Source: a virus
Reading direction: 5' to 3' (one strand)
Virus record (IMG/VR): IMGVR_UViG_3300025697_000159
Span: 1 to 22,994 of that record
DNA length: 22,994 nt
The notes beneath the pieces are model-generated. The model was not told where the DNA came from. It ran no database searches and saw nothing but the letters and a program-made list of their open reading frames with translations. Position 1 is the first letter of the stretch; every line of letters starts with the position of its first letter. This document shows positions 14,153-22,530 of the stretch, in pieces. The position numbers and the translations under genes are program-made.

Positions 14153-16714
14153 TTATATTCCTAACAAAAATTCTGAACCAGCTTCGGTTGCTCTTATTTG
14201 TATTTTTTCTAATATTTGCCACATGACCATTTCCAGTGCAGGCTCCAATCCATCAGCGCTTATGTTAATCAGCGCATCGCCTTTATTAAGTTTAGCAGTT
14301 CGCTTCTCCATATATTTAAGCTGCGCTTCACCGAGTCTCATTTCTAAATCATGTGCTTCTTCTTTTATCTCCATCTCCTCCTTTATATACTTCTCAATAT
14401 CACTCTTGTCAAACATGTCTGCGTTAGCCCACAGGCCATAGAGAGTATTAAGGCTTTCACTTGTGCTTGAGATGGTAGTAGCAAGTCCTTCAAATATCGA
14501 ATCCATTATGTCTGCGTTAGCTTGGGCTGCGGCTATATCTAACTTAGCCTGCCACTCAAACTGGGTCTGCATATTTCCTGCATTAGCTTCTATCCTTGCC
14601 AACTCAGTGTCGATCTCACCTTGCAACTCTATTTGTAATAACTTCTCCGAAGGAATAGCTTCAATTTCTTTTTTTATGTCAGCTGGGGTTGGATCAGTAG
14701 TAGTAAGGATTATCTCTGTTGTTTTATCAGGTGGAGTCACATCATCAAGCAAAGCAGACCAGTCATTAGCCTTGGTTGTTGCTTGCTCTGAATCGATATC
14801 CACTTTTGTATCTATTTCACTCGGGATTTCCTCCATAGCTCCTGCCATTTCTTCTATCCCAGGAACCACATCCCCGAATGCGTATTTAAGCCTCTCTGAA
14901 TTTGCTTCTGCACGATCTACAACATCTGCTCCAAGAAAATCAATGAATGTCGATAATTCTTCTGTTGCATTTTCTGTCCAGTCCGTGAAAGGCAAGAGTC
15001 CAAATATCTCGACTAACGTTCTTATTGATCCAGCTATTATGATTAATGCAAGATCAAATGAAGTCGCCATTGAATCCCATGCAAAACCTATAGTGGTAGC
15101 AATGTCTTTAAAGACTGTCTCTATAAGCTCAGCATGCTGACCGATAGTCATCGCAAAAGCCGCAAATTTGATTCCAAATTCAGTTACTAATTTTGCTAAT
15201 CCCAGTATATTACCAGCTGATTCTTTTTCTGCATCATCAAGCGCATTGAACCCTTTTACCATATTGATGGTTGCTGTGACCATCGGCTCAAAAGCTTCTA
15301 CCATGCCTTTGGTAACGACTATGAGACTCGTCATTGAGTCAAGCACAAACTGAATTGCCTTAGCCAAATCCTCAGGCTTTGTCAGATCTAATTCACTCAT
15401 GAAGGATTTAAACTCATCCCCTAAACTTCCAAAAGCATCAAGGAATTCATCAAAATCAACTTCCTCAAACGCTTCAGGCATCGCTCCTGCTATTCCTCTG
15501 AGATAATCACCAAACGAACTACTGAACTCATTTAGTGCATCAAACACTGGGCTAAACGTCCCAGAAGAAACGATCCCCTGCAAGGCCAGCTCAATCTCTG
15601 TAGCACCATCAATGGCTTCCACGGTTGCTACACGGAATTGGTCTCCGACAATAATACCGAGATTCTCGAACCCTACCTGAAATCTATTAACAGCAACTTC
15701 AGCACTCTCCAATCTGGCTGCGACTTCTAATGCAGCTGATCCGGCTGCACCCATTGCAACCGCTGTGACTTCAGTTGAGAGCGCTAATCCGTTGAATACT
15801 TCGACCATCCTACCAGCTTGATGGATACCAACGAGTTGCTGAGCAAGAAATAATTTATCACTTTCTTCCGCAGTATTAAAGGCAGTAGCTACATCAAAGA
15901 GTATATCTTTACCGGATCGTAACTCCCCATTTGCGTCTTTTTGCGACACTCCAATCGATGCAAGGGCTTCAGCAACAGGCTTGGAATCATCAATTAATTT
16001 CAATAAACCTGTTTTTAATGCGATTGCAGCTTCACCACCTGAACGAAATACCTCAATCACTGGAGTTAAAACACCAGCAGTTTCTTCAAAAGTAAATCCC
16101 ATCTTATCTGCAATAGGAGAGAGTGTAGCCATACCTATCGCAAGTTGTTCGACATCAGTCGCATAATTATTCGATACTTCATTCAAGATATCGACTAATC
16201 TTGCAGCTTCTGACGCTGGTTCTTTAAATCCTTTTAATGTGGCTATGAGAAGCTCACTTGACGTAGACGCATCTATCGACCCGGCTACGACCAAATCCAT
16301 GGCATTCTTAGTCAGAGTTAGAGACTCTTCAACGGTAAATCCAGCTTGCTTAAAATTAGCTGTACTCAACAAAATTGCAGAACTGGTTTCACCATATGTA
16401 GTCGATAGATCAAGAGCAGCCTTCTGCGCATCACCGAGCAAGGCTATTTCATCACCTATAACTTTTTGAAGCTCAATTGTGGCAGCTTCAAATTCAGCGG
16501 ATTTAGCAAAGGCATAGACTAATCCCCCAGCAGCAACTGCCATTAAAGCAGCATCGACTTTTAATATATCATCAGCAAATCCTGCTAACGGTTCAGCAAT
16601 AGCCTCAATCCTGTTCCCAAGATCAGACATATTCCCGGATACTGAATCAATGGTGCCACTCACTTCATCCGTTCCAACAAAGACTATATCTATAATTCTT
16701 GAGACATTAGACAA
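14153..16714 (-). CDS. Tail tape measure protein (853 aa)
   Basis: The long, mostly helical, alanine-rich protein with an N-terminal TP901-like core (residues about 70-330: FKQAGFTVEESLTLTKNAMD, ATLKGFKEPASEAARLVDIL, GMATLSPIADKMGFTFEETA, FRSGGEAAIALKTGLLKLID) is the tape measure, which sets tail length and is ejected during infection. Hydrophobic stretches are seen near residues 55-68 and 555-580 (LALIIIAGSIRTLVEIFGLL). I start at TTG 16714, with AAGGA 8 nt upstream and 2 nt after the chaperone extension's stop. At about 1.5 angstrom per residue, a general rule for these proteins, the tail would be roughly 130 nm. Confidence 0.95.
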   Translation of the reverse strand: MSNVSRIIDIVFVGTDEVSGTIDSVSGNMSDLGNRIEAIAEPLAGFADDILKVDAALMAVAAGGLVYAFAKSAEFEAATIELQKVIGDEIALLGDAQKAALDLSTTYGETSSAILLSTANFKQAGFTVEESLTLTKNAMDLVVAGSIDASTSSELLIATLKGFKEPASEAARLVDILNEVSNNYATDVEQLAIGMATLSPIADKMGFTFEETAGVLTPVIEVFRSGGEAAIALKTGLLKLIDDSKPVAEALASIGVSQKDANGELRSGKDILFDVATAFNTAEESDKLFLAQQLVGIHQAGRMVEVFNGLALSTEVTAVAMGAAGSAALEVAARLESAEVAVNRFQVGFENLGIIVGDQFRVATVEAIDGATEIELALQGIVSSGTFSPVFDALNEFSSSFGDYLRGIAGAMPEAFEEVDFDEFLDAFGSLGDEFKSFMSELDLTKPEDLAKAIQFVLDSMTSLIVVTKGMVEAFEPMVTATINMVKGFNALDDAEKESAGNILGLAKLVTEFGIKFAAFAMTIGQHAELIETVFKDIATTIGFAWDSMATSFDLALIIIAGSIRTLVEIFGLLPFTDWTENATEELSTFIDFLGADVVDRAEANSERLKYAFGDVVPGIEEMAGAMEEIPSEIDTKVDIDSEQATTKANDWSALLDDVTPPDKTTEIILTTTDPTPADIKKEIEAIPSEKLLQIELQGEIDTELARIEANAGNMQTQFEWQAKLDIAAAQANADIMDSIFEGLATTISSTSESLNTLYGLWANADMFDKSDIEKYIKEEMEIKEEAHDLEMRLGEAQLKYMEKRTAKLNKGDALINISADGLEPALEMVMWQILEKIQIRATEAGSEFLLGI

Positions 16715-16716
16715 AA

Positions 16717-17315
16717 TTAATTTCCTTTCAGACCTTCGTAGAATTTAGACCAGAGCGCTATTTCCACCTGAGTTACAAACCCCTGCGGAAATAGGTCCGG
16801 CCTTGCCTCATAGAGAAAACACTTCTTATCATGACATAAAGCTAATGAATTCCTCACGTCGCTATTTCCCCAGAGGCTTTCGATTCCCCCAAAGTCTTAC
16901 CTTCACCAGTAAGCTCAAATATTTTATTCGTAAGCTGGAAAAAAGTCGTAGGGAATGAATCAGCTAACCTGACAGCAATCTCTTGCGTAATCTCTGGTAT
17001 CACTGAACCATACCTCAATGACGATATCCTCCGTACGAGATCATCCGGCGTATTATCCCCTAAACCAAGCACTTCTTTTATAGAGTCTATTTTTTCGCTG
17101 TGTAGTTCAGACGAGATGCCGGAAAGGATCGATCCTACATCCTTATTTAACTTGACAGCCTCATTGACCTTCGCCAACTCATGCCCAGTTAATCCTCTTA
17201 CCTGCCATATCGCCGGTTCATCATCTTCAAAGAACACTGACAGTCCTGGGACTGGGATGTCTTCCATCCTATGGCTAAAACTTGACTGACCAAACTTTTC
17301 TGTGTTAAATGCCAC
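16717..17315 (-). CDS. Tail assembly chaperone, -1 frameshift fusion (199 aa, gpGT-type)
   Basis: Ribosomes that slip at TTTGGGG (16887-16893, read T TTG GGG) leave the 153-residue frame after Gly143 and translate 56 more residues to TAA 16719-16717. The added tail includes RNSLALCHDKKCFLYEARPD and FVTQVEIALWSKFYEGLKGN, a sensible protein sequence that exactly fills the gap before the tape measure gene. Tail chaperones of long-tailed phages, such as lambda gpG/gpGT, use this arrangement: the short form coats the tape measure and the extended form recruits tail tube subunits. A GAAGG 6 nt before the slip site could act as a stimulator. Confidence 0.9.
16854..17315 (-). CDS. Tail assembly chaperone, zero-frame product (153 aa, gpG-type)
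   Basis: Start ATG 17315-17313 is preceded by AAACGGAGGTATAGTGGC. The protein is mostly helical after a short beta N-terminus: VPGLSVFFEDDEPAIWQVRG near 22-41, GHELAKVNEAVKLN, then a C-terminal helical bundle (IPEITQEIAVRLADSFPTTF, FFQLTNKIFELTGEGKTLGE). The IWQVRGLTGHELAKVNEA phrase and position between major tail protein and tape measure fit the chaperone family. It shares its first 143 residues with the frameshifted form. Acts in the cytoplasm during tail assembly and is not expected in the mature virion. Confidence 0.88.
   Translation of the reverse strand: MAFNTEKFGQSSFSHRMEDIPVPGLSVFFEDDEPAIWQVRGLTGHELAKVNEAVKLNKDVGSILSGISSELHSEKIDSIKEVLGLGDNTPDDLVRRISSLRYGSVIPEITQEIAVRLADSFPTTFFQLTNKIFELTGEGKTLGESKASGEIAT
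16887..16893 (-). promoter_or_regulatory. Programmed -1 frameshift slippery heptamer TTTGGGG
   Basis: Minus-strand T TTG GGG has the X XXY YYZ form in the correct phase: it spans codons 141-143 (Thr, Leu, Gly) of the chaperone. After a -1 slip both tRNAs can re-pair (TTG to TTT at two positions, GGG to GGG fully). The -1 frame then stays open to the tape measure gene. I see no strong downstream hairpin; a weak CCTC/GAGG pairing and an upstream GAAGG are possible stimulators. Confidence 0.88.
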
Positions 17316-17327
17316 TATACCTCCGTT

Positions 17328-18356
17328 TTATGATAGAAATGACACACTTGCATTCTCAGAGGCTATTATTACACTGGCCTGATTCTGATCTGCAACCGGG
17401 AAAGTCCTGGCGACTCCAATTTCACCTTGTGTTAAGACAAATGGATTCTTATTCCGATCAGGATAAAACTTTACCGTGATTACTTTATCCTGCTCATTCA
17501 GAAGCGCATCCGAGACGTTATTTGCCATAATAGCCGTGAATCCGCCAGTGCCAAGCGCTCTGGACACCGCAGCTATGGTTCCATTGTAATACTGGGTTGA
17601 AGAAACCGATGGGGAGTTTTCACACGGCTTGAAGTCCAAAGTCTTGGACAGATCAGAATACGAAGGAGTATAATATTGAACAAATACCTCCTTGACTACT
17701 CCACCAGTATGTATGGCAGGGAGCACTGAATCAAACTTTATGTGGGAATTCTTTTCACCAGCTGTTTCAGCCAATATGCCTTTGCCAATATTGAACTCCT
17801 CCCAAGTCGGATAATCAAATCTCTGGGTATTGGTTCCAACAACCTGAAATATCTCCGCCGCAGTCAATGCTCCAGCTGTTGATGACGTTACCCTGATCTG
17901 ACCGATCTCAACACTGTTCACCGGGATATAAGGAGGTCCTCCTGCTGCGTCCCTTACTGCGCTGAACGTTGTATCAGCACCTTCTTCTCCAGGGACTATC
18001 GCTATCGTCCCGGCTGAATCCATTGTCACAGATATGATCTTAGACTTACCTGGACCTGTACCACGGGTAAACGTACCAGTCGCCGCAACAACTGTATGTT
18101 CAGTGCCTTTGGAATAGGCAGTGAACCCAGCAATGGTTATTGTATCGTCAGTGGCATGCAAAGAAAGGACATTCCTTCCTGAGACCATACCATTCGGTCT
18201 AACGTCCGGACCATAATCAGCTGCATCGCTGGAGTAGCCACTCCATACAGTCCCGAGATAATGCACATCATGAGCACCGCCATCGGTCATTTTGGCGTAG
18301 GCAGTCAGCGTCCGCCCTGTTTCTATGCTGATTTTTGCTTTGGCACTTGTCGACAT
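17328..18356 (-). CDS. Major tail protein (tail tube subunit, 342 aa)
   Basis: Start ATG 18356-18354 follows AAAGGAGGTTTATT, an excellent site suited to a highly made protein. The sequence is beta-rich with few charged helices (TGRTLTAYAKMTDGG, RNVLSLHATDDTITIAGFTA, GEEGADTTFSAVRDAAGG, SVEIGQIRVTSSTAGALTAA, AIHTGGVVKEVFVQYYTPSY). It directly precedes the chaperone pair, which is the fixed place of the tail tube gene in siphoviruses, and no sheath gene is present. It should polymerise into the hollow tail tube. At 342 residues it is larger than many tube proteins, so an extra domain may be present. It is a possible acceptor for the adjacent glycosyltransferase. Confidence 0.85.
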   Translation of the reverse strand: MSTSAKAKISIETGRTLTAYAKMTDGGAHDVHYLGTVWSGYSSDAADYGPDVRPNGMVSGRNVLSLHATDDTITIAGFTAYSKGTEHTVVAATGTFTRGTGPGKSKIISVTMDSAGTIAIVPGEEGADTTFSAVRDAAGGPPYIPVNSVEIGQIRVTSSTAGALTAAEIFQVVGTNTQRFDYPTWEEFNIGKGILAETAGEKNSHIKFDSVLPAIHTGGVVKEVFVQYYTPSYSDLSKTLDFKPCENSPSVSSTQYYNGTIAAVSRALGTGGFTAIMANNVSDALLNEQDKVITVKFYPDRNKNPFVLTQGEIGVARTFPVADQNQASVIIASENASVSFLS

Positions 18357-18368
18357 AATAAACCTCCT

Positions 18369-20483
18369 TTAGTTTGTGCTGACTCCAATCGGTTCTAATA
18401 GTTGCTTAACTTCTTCAGCAGCAATGGCTTGATCTGCTTCTTGCAAAAACCCTATTGATTCTTTTAATTTACTCAAGCAATCAACACCATCACCTAATAA
18501 ATATGCCGTCATATGCTTAAGAACAAAATATAAGCTATCCGGCTTCTGAGAGAATATGAAACGGCTACCTTTTGCATCTGGTCGCTTTGTAAACATCTCA
18601 TATTGCTTCAGATAATTCCGTGCTCCCTCGAGTAGCATCTGGCCATTGCCTGTAACTACTCCGAACTCAGTTGTGACATAAGATATATCTAAGTCATCAG
18701 GTAATATTCTCTGCGCTTCTATCAACCATTTGTAAGCTCTTCCATAATTCTTTTGCTCCAGATATAACCGGATGATAGAATAGTATACGGTCTCATTGAA
18801 TCCATTACACAGAGACTTGCTCTCAAGATATTTCTCACCATAGCTGATCGCCTTGCTATAATCCTCAATCGTTCCATAAAACTGCATAAGATAGAAAAGC
18901 AGTTCATAGTCTTCAGGATCTTTTATCAGCGCTTTTTTTAACAATGTCCCTGTGCGCTTAGTCTTCTTCTTAGATTCTTTCTTCGAGATTTGATAATGCG
19001 ATCCATGATGAATAATTGTAACATCGTTATACAGGACAGCTCCAAATTTCTCAGCACCTTCATAGATCGGTATATTGTGGACTGCTCTACGATATTTGAT
19101 TTTGCCATTTCTAAAAATTCGTGATGCATTAAATTGAGTCCCTGATTCCTGACATACATCCTGAAGCTTAACTGACACCCCGTTATATTCAGGACTTAGC
19201 CTCGCTAATGTCTTCTTCAACCCTTCTTTATTACCTGTCAACTCTTCATCAGCATCTATCTGCAATAGCCAATCACCTGTTGAATGACGAATAACTTGAT
19301 TTCTATGAAGCGAAAAGTCATCCTTCCACGGATGCCTGTGAACCTTAGCACCGTATGACTTAGCTATCTTGATGCTTTTATCTGTTGACCCGGTATCGAC
19401 AATCACTATCTCGTCAGCGATGTCCTTAATAGATTCAAGACACCTACCTATGTGTTTTTCCTCATTTCTCATCATCATCGTAACCGACAACCTTATAGGT
19501 TTCACAAGGTTATCAGGCATGAATGTAGATACAGGAGCTGCATGACTTTTGATGACCGCCTCTATCTGCCCAATTTTATCTGAAAAAGAATAATAAGAAG
19601 TTATGTAGTTTCTATATTCAACCGGATCATACTCTTCAGACAAAATCATGCTGCAAAATTCAGAAACCTTGGACCACAAATATTTGATAGGGTATATTGT
19701 ATCAGCACCTACAAAATTATGAATAACTGGTTTCAAACCCATTGCCATGGCTTCCATGATTCCTTTGCCTTGGCTTTCCAGAACTGAAGAGCAAACGATG
19801 TGACTCTTATCTTCCAACCATTCCTCCGGCTTCTCTATCCAACCATGGAATTTGATTCGTCCAGCAAGCAATGGATTTTGCTCTTGCATCTGCTTGAGAT
19901 AGAGAGCGTATCGCTCCTCTTGAAATGCACCTCCGACATGGAGTGTATAATCAGGCTGAATGCTCAATAGCTCTGCAAAGGCTGTGAACAATAACACAGG
20001 CGCTTTCTTAAAATTGAGAAAACCAAGATATGCGAGGTCCTTCCCCTTTTTAACCCGTGACAGCGCAAATCTATCAGTGTCAATCCCGTTCGGTATCATA
20101 TGAATTCGATCAACGTTCTTCTCAATACAAGGATATTTCTGGAGGACTATGTCCTTAATGTGATCGGCAACAAATATCAAATCTGTAATCGCTGACCACT
20201 TAATATAATCGAGATATGGTGTGAATGCCTCATAGCTGTGAAGCCGTAATATCACCTGCTTCTGGTACAGCAACTGCTCAAATCGTGTGACATTGATCGC
20301 TGAATTATCAGCCCATTCGATCCAAATTATGTCAGCCCATTTTACAGCGTTAAATGTCTGCTCAAGATCATTGGTCACACAGACCTTCGTCTCATAGTTC
20401 GCCTTGAAATAATCTGAGATTTCGGATAAATGGTTGTCATTACCGGGTGAACATATAATTGCTACTTTTTTCAAATTATACAC
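18369..20483 (-). CDS. Two-domain glycosyltransferase (GT-B GT4-like + GT-A GT2-like, 704 aa)
   Basis: Residues 1-315 are a GT-B enzyme of GT4 type: IPNGIDTDRF at 130-139, LAYLGFLNFKKAP at 150-162, LHVGGAF, and an E-x7-E motif (Glu236...Glu244 in ESQGKGIMEAMAMG). Residues 331-560 are a GT-A enzyme of GT2 type: SVTMMMRNEEKHIGRCLESI, VDTGSTDKS with Asp363, and the DxD motif QIDADEEL (Asp410, Asp412). Residues about 500-690 look like TPR-type helical repeats (EDYELLFYLMQFYGTIEDYS). Together they could add two sugars in sequence. No membrane segment is seen, so it acts in the cytoplasm. The GTG start overlaps the preceding stop by 8 nt and has a weak ribosome binding site, suggesting coupled translation. 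Confidence 0.92.
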   Translation of the reverse strand: MYNLKKVAIICSPGNDNHLSEISDYFKANYETKVCVTNDLEQTFNAVKWADIIWIEWADNSAINVTRFEQLLYQKQVILRLHSYEAFTPYLDYIKWSAITDLIFVADHIKDIVLQKYPCIEKNVDRIHMIPNGIDTDRFALSRVKKGKDLAYLGFLNFKKAPVLLFTAFAELLSIQPDYTLHVGGAFQEERYALYLKQMQEQNPLLAGRIKFHGWIEKPEEWLEDKSHIVCSSVLESQGKGIMEAMAMGLKPVIHNFVGADTIYPIKYLWSKVSEFCSMILSEEYDPVEYRNYITSYYSFSDKIGQIEAVIKSHAAPVSTFMPDNLVKPIRLSVTMMMRNEEKHIGRCLESIKDIADEIVIVDTGSTDKSIKIAKSYGAKVHRHPWKDDFSLHRNQVIRHSTGDWLLQIDADEELTGNKEGLKKTLARLSPEYNGVSVKLQDVCQESGTQFNASRIFRNGKIKYRRAVHNIPIYEGAEKFGAVLYNDVTIIHHGSHYQISKKESKKKTKRTGTLLKKALIKDPEDYELLFYLMQFYGTIEDYSKAISYGEKYLESKSLCNGFNETVYYSIIRLYLEQKNYGRAYKWLIEAQRILPDDLDISYVTTEFGVVTGNGQMLLEGARNYLKQYEMFTKRPDAKGSRFIFSQKPDSLYFVLKHMTAYLLGDGVDCLSKLKESIGFLQEADQAIAAEEVKQLLEPIGVSTN

Positions 20484-20967
20484 CGTATGTAGTCATGTCA
20501 TAAGGATTAGTTTGATATGCTACTATAAACCTGACAAGCACACCGCACCATGGTTTTTCTCCCTGGCCTATTATGTAATCATACCCTTGAAATATTAGAT
20601 CTGATATCGTCTCATCAAGCTCATAGTTAGGATCATCTGATACTTTTGGCGCAGTAGTAGCTCGATTTAACACAGTTATGATATCTGCTGCTAACTTATT
20701 CGCAACATCAACGAAAGGCTCATCCCTCGTCAAACTATGACTCTCAATGAGTAACTCAAGCTGTCTATTATCATCATTGTAGACATTACGTGTATTTGTA
20801 AGCGATGTACACCAATAATTGACGGCTGGCAAATCATATCCAGCAAATGGCTCGAGTCTTGCACGTTCTATCTTATTAACCGTATAATGATACCCATTGG
20901 CAGTCGTTATCTTGGTCAATCTCGCATCAACTTCATCTAATATAGTCGTTACAGCTGGATCTGTCAT
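20476..20967 (-). CDS. Probable tail terminator protein (163 aa)
   Basis: Start ATG 20967-20965 follows GAGAGGATTAAA. The fold impression is alpha/beta: an N-terminal helix (TTILDEVDARLTKITTANGY), strand-rich middle (ERARLEPFAGYDLPAVNYWC, NRQLELLIESHS), a helix (FVDVANKLAADIITVLNRAT) and final strands (KPWCGVLVRFIVAYQTNPYD). Ending in a strand with 'VAYQTNPYD' and lying after a gp10-like gene fit tail terminator/tail completion proteins, which cap the tail tube and join it to the head. Position is the strongest argument. The glycosyltransferase start overlaps its end. Confidence 0.72.
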   Translation of the reverse strand: MTDPAVTTILDEVDARLTKITTANGYHYTVNKIERARLEPFAGYDLPAVNYWCTSLTNTRNVYNDDNRQLELLIESHSLTRDEPFVDVANKLAADIITVLNRATTAPKVSDDPNYELDETISDLIFQGYDYIIGQGEKPWCGVLVRFIVAYQTNPYDMTTYGV

Positions 20968-20968
20968 T

Positions 20969-21568
20969 TTAATCCTCTCCGATTAGGACAATCAATTTCG
21001 ACAATATCGTCGGTATTTGATCATCTGCTGCATCAATCATACCAAGTCGAGCAGGGACCACAACTTTTTTCTTCAAAACCATCATCATCTTATCCCCTAT
21101 AAAAACTCCCCAATTCCCTGCCTTTGATTTGTGTATGTGGGCTCCTGCATTAAACAATTCCTTTGCAGACTTCTTCATCACCCCGGCAGGAGTCAAATTA
21201 GATTTTGTCGGGATATTAAGGTAAGGACCTCCAGGTACTCCTGAATATTTATTAATAGCCTTGATGACACCACCGAATTCCTGAAGAGGAGCGTATTTCA
21301 CTGGCACTCCAGCTACATTAGCAGAGCTAAAAAACGATGCCCGTAAATTTCTAAGGCTGCTCCCGGTTAAGCTTGTTCTTAATGACCTCCGTAGAGTACC
21401 AGTTCGTGAATGTATGATTTTAGATGAAAATCTGAGCTTGACCTCCTTATCCGCATCTAATACCGCTTCTTGAAATACCTTCTTGGCCTCATCAAATGTT
21501 TTATCAGGAAGCTTATTAAGATAATCACTAATTTCTGCAAGGTTCCTGACTTCTATGCCCAGAGTCAT
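20969..21568 (-). CDS. HK97 gp10-like / GpZ-like tail completion protein (199 aa)
   Basis: The ATG overlaps the preceding stop as TAATG at 21568. An N-terminal helical region (LAEISDYLNKLPDKTFDEAK) leads to HSRTGTLRRSLRTSLTG, the Thr-Gly-x-Leu-Arg-x-Ser pattern seen in HK97 gp10-like proteins, then YAPLQEFGGVIKAIN, another family mark, and VVVPARLGMIDAADDQIPTI near the C-terminus. These proteins sit at the head-tail joint and help complete the tail. Order gp6-like, gp10-like, terminator is standard. A central segment (residues about 105-150) with proline/glycine is longer than in minimal members. Confidence 0.85.
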   Translation of the reverse strand: MTLGIEVRNLAEISDYLNKLPDKTFDEAKKVFQEAVLDADKEVKLRFSSKIIHSRTGTLRRSLRTSLTGSSLRNLRASFFSSANVAGVPVKYAPLQEFGGVIKAINKYSGVPGGPYLNIPTKSNLTPAGVMKKSAKELFNAGAHIHKSKAGNWGVFIGDKMMMVLKKKVVVPARLGMIDAADDQIPTILSKLIVLIGED

Positions 21569-22122
21569 TATATCACCATCAGCGGATGCTTGTCTTTGCT
21601 CAATATCCTTTTAACTTCCTTCAGAAGACCAAGCTCTGGTCTTTGCACACTACCTCCTTCTGCTGAGACACTACTTGCACCTATATGATCTTTAGCCTGA
21701 AACTCATAAGCTGTCTGCAATAAGGCAGCTCTATTCATCGAATTGGTGGCTTCCGTAATTCCTCCTGTATATACCACAACCATCTTCGCACTGGACAGCA
21801 AAGTCAGGAGCTTAATCCCATATTCTGTAATTTCATATTCCTCATTTTCATCATAGGTCTCAGAATCACCACTAATCGTGACCGTGACCGATGAAATAGC
21901 AGTAATAGGAATTGCTGGCAGTGATACCATAGATTGCTTGCATGAGCCAAAATAGATCGTCTCCGTTCGTTCTTTTGACTCAAGCAATCTACCAATATGC
22001 TCCTCGATAGCCGACGTCACAGACGGCCTAAGGAGATTCAGCGCAGGGTAATCCCTTATTGCTTCCTTCTCTAAGCCGAGGAGCGCCTTCAGATCTTCGT
22101 ATGTCACAAGCTCAAGTGTCAT
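21568..22122 (-). CDS. gp6-like head-tail connector protein (184 aa)
   Basis: Start ATG 22122 overlaps the stop of the preceding gene as ATGA. The N-terminus LVTYEDLKALLGLEKEAIRD, the helix LRPSVTSAIEEHIGRLLESK, and strands SKERTETIYFGSCKQSMVSL and VVVYTGGITEATNSMNRAAL fit the HK97 gp6-like/YqbG-type connector family, which forms the ring between portal and tail. The length is greater than the roughly 100-residue HK97 form and closer to the longer relatives. The next gene starts within its TAA codon. Acts in the neck of the virion. Confidence 0.83.
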   Translation of the reverse strand: MTLELVTYEDLKALLGLEKEAIRDYPALNLLRPSVTSAIEEHIGRLLESKERTETIYFGSCKQSMVSLPAIPITAISSVTVTISGDSETYDENEEYEITEYGIKLLTLLSSAKMVVVYTGGITEATNSMNRAALLQTAYEFQAKDHIGASSVSAEGGSVQRPELGLLKEVKRILSKDKHPLMVI

Positions 22123-22517
22123 TTCTTAGCCTTATCCCTCTTCATATCGTCCATTGGCCCTTTGCCTTTTACACTGGGACTGGGCTTCTTGGCCACAGGC
22201 TTCTCCGGGGTATCGGTCTTGGTCTTTTCCGGCACATCAGGTTTCACAGTCTCTGGAGTATCTGCTTTTACTTCCTCCGGCACATCAGGTTTCACAGTCT
22301 CTGGAGTCTCAATCTCTTCGGCTTCCTCACCTGTCACATCGTCTGGTTCCTCAGCTTCGACAACCTCAGGCGCTTCCACCTTCACGGCTATCTGTAGCTG
22401 GTCAACAAAAACAATAGCAAGGCTAAGAGGTATGTCATATATTTCTCCAGCCTTATACTCTTTGACTTGGACCCCATCTATACTTCCCTTTTCTGTTTTT
22501 AACATTTTAATCTTCAT
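22119..22517 (-). CDS. Acidic Pro/Glu/Thr-repeat protein before the connector (132 aa)
   Basis: Start ATG 22517-22515 follows GGAGGTAAAGT. Residues 1-48 look like a small beta domain (KEYKAGEIYDIPLSLAIVFV), while 50-110 are low-complexity, with a 16-residue unit TPETVKPDVPEEVKAD repeated, and the C-terminus is lysine-rich (KRDKAKK). The N-terminal beta domain resembles small proteins that often lie between the major capsid gene and head-tail connectors in phage operons, though none is named with confidence. The flexible acidic tail suggests an extended linker. It ends inside the connector's start codon. Confidence 0.7.
   Translation of the reverse strand: MKIKMLKTEKGSIDGVQVKEYKAGEIYDIPLSLAIVFVDQLQIAVKVEAPEVVEAEEPDDVTGEEAEEIETPETVKPDVPEEVKADTPETVKPDVPEKTKTDTPEKPVAKKPSPSVKGKGPMDDMKRDKAKK
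22228..22307. repeat. Two 32-bp direct repeats, 48-bp period
   Basis: Identical 32-bp copies at 22228-22259 and 22276-22307 lie in the acidic protein gene with a period of 48 bp, 16 codons, so copy change preserves the frame. They encode the repeated TPETVKPDVPE segment. A looser related segment precedes at about 22199-22227. Confidence 0.9.
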
Positions 22518-22530
22518 ACTTTACCTCCCT

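Noticed and set aside
14463-15140. Plus-strand open frame of 225 codons
   Set aside because: It is antisense to the tape measure gene, which has clear family signature, codon continuity and a ribosome binding site.
17328-18356. Tail sheath protein of a contractile tail
   Set aside because: Only one major tail gene is present, it is too small for a usual sheath, and no separate tube gene or contractile baseplate set follows.
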